This document shows positions 59,792 through 64,000 of a stretch of 64,000 nucleotides of DNA, piece after piece. The stretch covers positions 124,001 through 188,000 of the forward strand of contig NZ_JAVKCA010000013.1 of the NCBI RefSeq assembly GCF_040222955.1, in the 5' to 3' direction. The first letter of the stretch is position 1, and the number at the start of each line of letters is the position of its first letter. The notes beneath the pieces were generated by a model, which was given only the letters and a program-made list of their open reading frames with translations, was not told where the DNA came from and did not search any database. This stretch comes from Marinoscillum sp040222955. GTDB lineage: Bacteria; Bacteroidota; Bacteroidia; Cytophagales; Cyclobacteriaceae. The position numbers and the translations under genes are program-made.

Positions 59792-62700
59792 AAGGATTGC
59801 GGGCGATAGGATATGTGATCTTGATGGTCACCGGGACTTTTTTACAGGGGCAGAATTTTTCAAAAGTGACCATTACGGCTTTTGAGGCTATGACTGATGC
59901 ACGGGCCGAATGGGTGGATTTTAACAATGACAATTACCTGGACCTGTTCGTGTCAGGCACCAATAATGGCGGCACTTTTAAGGTGGTCGTTTACTTCAAC
60001 AATGGGGACGATACCTTCAGCGCGTTGACCATTGCCAATCTGGACGATGTGGCTTATGATTTTGGAGACTATAATCATGACACCTACATAGACATACTCC
60101 TCTCGGGGGTGGACAGTGGCGGCAATAAGTACTTTACGGTTTATAAAAACAATTCGGGCACCTCTTTTTCTGCCCAGTCGTTTGGGCTTTCAGGCTTTTC
60201 GCGCGGAGGTGTCAAATGGTATGATGTGGATCAGGATGGTGATTTGGATATTTTATCCATGGGGCTCAACGCCAGTAACCAAAGGGTGGTGGCGTTTTAT
60301 GAATATACGTCTGCAAGCTATCAATCAGTGGCTACTTCCATTGCGCCCCTAAGCAATGGGGTGGTAGGCATCCTGGATGCCAATCAGGACGGGATCATTG
60401 AGGTTTTATTTTCCGGGTTCAACACCAGCGGGGATGCAAAGACTGCCATCTATTCTCTGTCCAAAGAATGGGAAAGCACACTCTACACCGGCACGCTGGA
60501 AGGATATGCACTGAACTCCTATGGTTTGGGCGATTACGATGAAGACGGGTTTGTGGACCTGTTGATGACAGGGTTTTCCGAATCAGCTTCTGAATCTTCA
60601 GATCTCTTTACCAACAATCAGGTCAACAGCTTCATTCAAGAGTCCCCATTTTTACAGGATTTATCAGCTTCTTCGGTAGATTTTGGTGACGTGGACAACG
60701 ATGGGCTTCTGGATATCCTGCTCACCGGGCTCAACGGGTCTACGAAATACATTCAGTACTATCAGAATGCTGAAAGTGCAGGCAGCTACTCTTTCTCCAA
60801 CGTGGCGGTGACCATGGAAAACATTTTCGATGGTGACATAGCACTGGGCGACTATGACAATGACGGTGACCTGGATGTCTTTCAGGTTGGGAATTCAGAC
60901 CTGGCTTTTCAGGCCAATCTGTATGAATCAGATATGGCGGCTACTCGCGTCAATGCCGCGCCGAATGTGCCGGTGATCGTTTCCGGGGTGACCAGCGAAG
61001 ATTCTGTCACCCTCACCTGGAACGCTGCCACAGATGATCGGACAGCAGCTGCAAGTGTCACTTACAATTTTTACATTAGCACCAATCCATCAGGTAGTGG
61101 CCTGGTGGTGGCCCCTTTGTCCAATCTCGCTGATGGCTACCGACAGGTGATGCTCCCAGGGAACGCCCGAAATCAGACTTCTTTCACCGTTCATCAGCTG
61201 CCTGAGGGTATTTACTACTGGGGGGTGCAAGCTGTTGACAACAATTTCAAAGGTTCAGATTTTGCCACTGAGGAGAGCTTCACGGTGTGCTATGCCGTGA
61301 ACATGGGGAATGATACGACCATTTGTAAGTTTGAATATGTAGAATTGGAGATTGCGGACCCTGAAGTGGATGTGGTGAACTGGTTTACAAAAACCGATGG
61401 CCTGGTCCTGAGCAATTCATTGACTTACAATCACCAGGCCCTCAAACAGGACACGGTCATTGCAGAAATTACGAAGACTTTTGGGTGTACGGTCTATGAC
61501 ACACTGATCGTGGAGGTGTATGACCTGCCGTCCTTCGACCTGGGCAACTACACCACGATTTGCTACGGGGAGTATTTTGACCTGTCAGTAAGCGATTTGG
61601 GCATTGTCGGGCTTGACAGTGTGAACTGGTACAGCACAGGTTTAGGGAGTTTACTCCAAAACAATGAATCACTGAGCTATGAAGTACTGACCAAAGACAC
61701 ACTGATTGCGGAGGTATTCAATGTGAATGGCTGCGTGAACTGGGACACGCTGATCGTGGAGGTATATGACCTACCATTATTTAATCTGGGCAATGATACC
61801 ACGATTTGCTACGGCCAGTATTTTGACCTGTCAGTAAGTGATTTGGGCATTGTCGGGCTGGACAGCGTGAACTGGTACAGTACCGGCTTGGGGAGCCTGA
61901 TCAAAGACAATGAATCCTTGAGCTATGAAGTACTGACCAAAGACACGCTGATTGCCGAGGTATTCAATGTCAATGGCTGTGTGAACTGGGACACGTTGAT
62001 CGTGGAAGTGTATGACCTGCCGTCCTTCAACCTGGGCAATGACACCACGATTTGCTACGGCCAGTATTTCGACCTGTCGGTAAGTGATTTGGGCATTATT
62101 GGATTGGACAGTGTGAACTGGTACAGCACCGGTTTAGGGAGTTTACTCCAAAACAATGAATCGCTGAGCTATGAAGTGCTGACCAGAGACACTTTGATTG
62201 CCGAGGTGTTCAATGTGAATGGCTGTGTGAACTGGGACACGCTCGTTGTGGAAGTGTATGACCTGCCGTCCTTCAACCTGGGCAACGACACCACGATTTG
62301 CTACGGCCAGTATTTCGATCTGTCAGTAAGTGACTTGGGCATTGACGGGCTGGACAGCGTGAACTGGTACAGCACCGGTTTGGGGAGCTTACTCCAAAAC
62401 AATGAATCCCTGAGCTATGAAGTACTGACCAAAGACACCCTGATTGCCGAGGTATTCAATGTGAATGGCTGTGTGAACTGGGACACGCTGATCGTGGAAG
62501 TGTATGACCTGCCGTCCTTCAACCTGGGCAATGACTCCACGATTTGCTATGGCCAGTATTTTGAACTTTCAGTAAGTGATTTGGGCATTGTCGGGCTGGA
62601 CAGTGTGAACTGGTACAGCACCGGTTTGGGAAGCCTGATCAAAGACAATGAATCGCTGAGCTATGAAGTGCTGACCAAAGACACGCTGATTGCTGAGGTA

Positions 62701-64000
62701 TTCAATTTGAATGGCTGTGTAAACTGGGACACGCTCATCGTGGATGTATTTGCCCTTCCGGTTTTTGATATTGGGAAGGACACATCCGTGTGCTTTGAGC
62801 TGTCTATTTTGCTGGAGACCGGGCCTTTGTATGATGAGGTCAATTGGTATTCCAGGTACACCGGTGAAGAACTGCAGTCCGAAAGCTGGTTTTTCAATTA
62901 TCAGGTCATTGCTACCGATACCCTTATTGCTGAAGTATACGATGTAAATCGCTGCCTGAATTTTGACACCATTCGCATTGAAATGGATCCGCTACCAGAT
63001 CACACCCTGGGGCCGGATGAGCAAATATGCTTTTTGGATACCGTTCATCTGGCTGTAACGGGTAGTTGGCCAGAAGTGAACTGGTACACCGATGGTGATC
63101 AGCTATTGCAGGCGGATCAGGTCACTTATGATTTTAAAGTGGAAGAGACCATCGAAATCTGGTCAGAGGTCTATTCCGCGAAAGGCTGTGTTCAATATGA
63201 TACCATTCAAGTGGAAATGCTCCCCTTGCCGACCTTTGACCTTCCTGAGGAGAGCGTCTACTGTTTTGGCGATACAATTACCAGCGACGTAGGCAGCATT
63301 GGCCAGTCTTATGAGTGGCGGGATGGTCAGCAAAATTTACTTTCGGAAGCTTCCCTTTGGGAAACGGTTGCAACCGAGTCTTTGACTGTTTCCTTGCTCG
63401 TGACGGATGAAAATGCCTGTACATACTCAGACACCACGCATGTTTTGGTCAACGTGCTTCCGCAGTTCACCATTCAGGGAGATCCGGTGATTTGTCAGTA
63501 CGATTCCACTACACTGAGTATTGCGTTTGATTTGCCGGATTCCACCCATTGGTACACTGCATCCGGGAGTCTTTTTACCAACACCGAGTCGGTACGTTTA
63601 TCTCCGGATGAACATACCTGGGTATTTGCGGACCTGATTGACCAAAACGAATGCCTGTGGACGGATTCGGTGGAGGTGATTGTGAACGAGCGTCCCCTTG
63701 CGCTGGCCGGGCGCGATACGCTGATTTGTTATGGGGGGGAAACCCTTCTGGGGGCAGATGATACCGAATCAGATTGGACCTACCAATGGACACCAGCTTT
63801 GGGATTATCACAGGCTGATCTTGCCAGACCTTTGGCTACACCTGAAAGCACCATGGCCTACCAGCTGGAGGTGATCAATGCGGAAGGCTGTAATGCCATC
63901 GACTCTGTATGGGTGCAGGTCAATCCCAAAATCACAGTGGATGCCGGGTCGGATGTGGCGATTTGTTTGGGTGATACCATAGCCATCGGAGGTGTGCCTT
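59788..64000 (+). CDS. Large FG-GAP/VCBS repeat surface protein, 3' end outside the window
   Basis: The ATG overlaps the SprB-like gene's TGA (ATGA). At least 1404 residues are open to the window edge. A signal peptide (GYVILMVTGTFLQGQ) precedes FG-GAP/VCBS-type beta-propeller repeats (about 30-390; DFNNDNYLDLFVSG, DVDQDGDLDILSMG, DVDNDGLLDILLTG), a calcium-binding integrin-like propeller. An FN3-like module follows (about 390-500; SVTLTWNAATDDRTAAASVT). From about residue 505, Cys-containing 82-residue repeats run, five nearly identical and then several diverged. A C-terminal sorting domain is expected beyond the window. Confidence 0.85.
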   Translation, partial: MKGLRAIGYVILMVTGTFLQGQNFSKVTITAFEAMTDARAEWVDFNNDNYLDLFVSGTNNGGTFKVVVYFNNGDDTFSALTIANLDDVAYDFGDYNHDTYIDILLSGVDSGGNKYFTVYKNNSGTSFSAQSFGLSGFSRGGVKWYDVDQDGDLDILSMGLNASNQRVVAFYEYTSASYQSVATSIAPLSNGVVGILDANQDGIIEVLFSGFNTSGDAKTAIYSLSKEWESTLYTGTLEGYALNSYGLGDYDEDGFVDLLMTGFSESASESSDLFTNNQVNSFIQESPFLQDLSASSVDFGDVDNDGLLDILLTGLNGSTKYIQYYQNAESAGSYSFSNVAVTMENIFDGDIALGDYDNDGDLDVFQVGNSDLAFQANLYESDMAATRVNAAPNVPVIVSGVTSEDSVTLTWNAATDDRTAAASVTYNFYISTNPSGSGLVVAPLSNLADGYRQVMLPGNARNQTSFTVHQLPEGIYYWGVQAVDNNFKGSDFATEESFTVCYAVNMGNDTTICKFEYVELEIADPEVDVVNWFTKTDGLVLSNSLTYNHQALKQDTVIAEITKTFGCTVYDTLIVEVYDLPSFDLGNYTTICYGEYFDLSVSDLGIVGLDSVNWYSTGLGSLLQNNESLSYEVLTKDTLIAEVFNVNGCVNWDTLIVEVYDLPLFNLGNDTTICYGQYFDLSVSDLGIVGLDSVNWYSTGLGSLIKDNESLSYEVLTKDTLIAEVFNVNGCVNWDTLIVEVYDLPSFNLGNDTTICYGQYFDLSVSDLGIIGLDSVNWYSTGLGSLLQNNESLSYEVLTRDTLIAEVFNVNGCVNWDTLVVEVYDLPSFNLGNDTTICYGQYFDLSVSDLGIDGLDSVNWYSTGLGSLLQNNESLSYEVLTKDTLIAEVFNVNGCVNWDTLIVEVYDLPSFNLGNDSTICYGQYFELSVSDLGIVGLDSVNWYSTGLGSLIKDNESLSYEVLTKDTLIAEVFNLNGCVNWDTLIVDVFALPVFDIGKDTSVCFELSILLETGPLYDEVNWYSRYTGEELQSESWFFNYQVIATDTLIAEVYDVNRCLNFDTIRIEMDPLPDHTLGPDEQICFLDTVHLAVTGSWPEVNWYTDGDQLLQADQVTYDFKVEETIEIWSEVYSAKGCVQYDTIQVEMLPLPTFDLPEESVYCFGDTITSDVGSIGQSYEWRDGQQNLLSEASLWETVATESLTVSLLVTDENACTYSDTTHVLVNVLPQFTIQGDPVICQYDSTTLSIAFDLPDSTHWYTASGSLFTNTESVRLSPDEHTWVFADLIDQNECLWTDSVEVIVNERPLALAGRDTLICYGGETLLGADDTESDWTYQWTPALGLSQADLARPLATPESTMAYQLEVINAEGCNAIDSVWVQVNPKITVDAGSDVAICLGDTIAIGGVP
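61519..62748 (+). repeat. Five 246-bp tandem repeats (82 aa each) within the FG-GAP protein gene
   Basis: Unit starts (TATGACCTGCCG or close) lie at 61519, 61765, 62011, 62257 and 62503, exactly 246 bp apart. The encoded unit begins VYDLPSFNLGNDTTICYGQY and contains two cysteines. Nucleotide identity is very high, with scattered synonymous changes, so recent expansion or gene conversion is likely. Degenerate units continue to the window end. Confidence 0.92.

Noticed and set aside
1..64000. tRNA, rRNA, CRISPR arrays, integrase-type att sites
   Set aside because: No cloverleaf, T-arm GGTTCGAATCC context, evenly spaced repeat-spacer array or tyrosine/serine recombinase gene was seen. The GGGTTCGAAAG near 14785 is inside the capsid gene.

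Overview
The window comes from a Bacteroidota chromosome, probably of the Cytophagales type. The evidence is type IX secretion (T9SS) C-terminal sorting domains, SprB-type adhesin repeats, BspA-type (DUF285) repeats and promoter-like TAnnTTTG elements. Its main feature is a complete Mu-like transposable prophage (about 1258-36909) inserted between murF and a cluster of very large surface-protein genes. The insertion falls inside the 5' leader of the first of those genes. The split leader can be recognised because a second, intact copy lies at about 42725-42950. Read against that copy, the element has a 5-6 bp target duplication (ATTTCT). Its end-type sites resemble Mu: three closely spaced at the 1.26 kb end, and two about 100 bp apart at the 36.9 kb end.

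Prophage layout. The regulatory end is on the right: an S24-type repressor with four palindromic operator-like sites, a co-transcribed secreted protein, a divergent small HTH gene, then leftward MuA transposase, MuB ATPase and about 20 mostly small early genes. These include Gam, an HD hydrolase, a P-loop ATPase, an ASCH-like protein and a cytosine-C5 methyltransferase. Many early genes have strong Shine-Dalgarno sequences, which is unusual for this phylum. The structural genes are split. Terminase subunits, gp36-like, a fused portal-MuF protein, gpG and gp37-like run rightward (16242-22120). The ClpP-type prohead protease/scaffold, capsid, lysis cassette, tail genes, beta-helix fibre and adenine methyltransferase run leftward (16099-1505). 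The tail-assembly chaperone has a clear -1 frameshift on a T9 run that adds 93 residues and ends on the tape-measure start codon. An A10 run lies in the portal-MuF linker, where a -1 slip would release portal alone.

Host region (36910-64000). A BspA/Kelch/cadherin-like T9SS protein is followed by an oppositely oriented lipoprotein. Next comes a rightward, tightly coupled operon of five secreted proteins (300, 1539, 700, 3037 and more than 1404 aa). It includes a giant SprB-like adhesin and an FG-GAP protein with five nearly identical 82-residue repeats. The lipoprotein is a paralogue of the last third of the 1539-aa protein. Both transcription units carry the same roughly 200-nt leader, which contains a conserved short ORF.

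Least explained elements: (i) interleaved inverted repeats at the left end of the prophage that predict a large pseudoknot or two-state RNA; (ii) a helically phased tandem motif, GTTWAAC-N3/4-GTTTAAC, at seven prophage loci and one host promoter region; (iii) the duplicated leader with its micro-ORF. No tRNA, rRNA, CRISPR array or tyrosine/serine integrase was seen.
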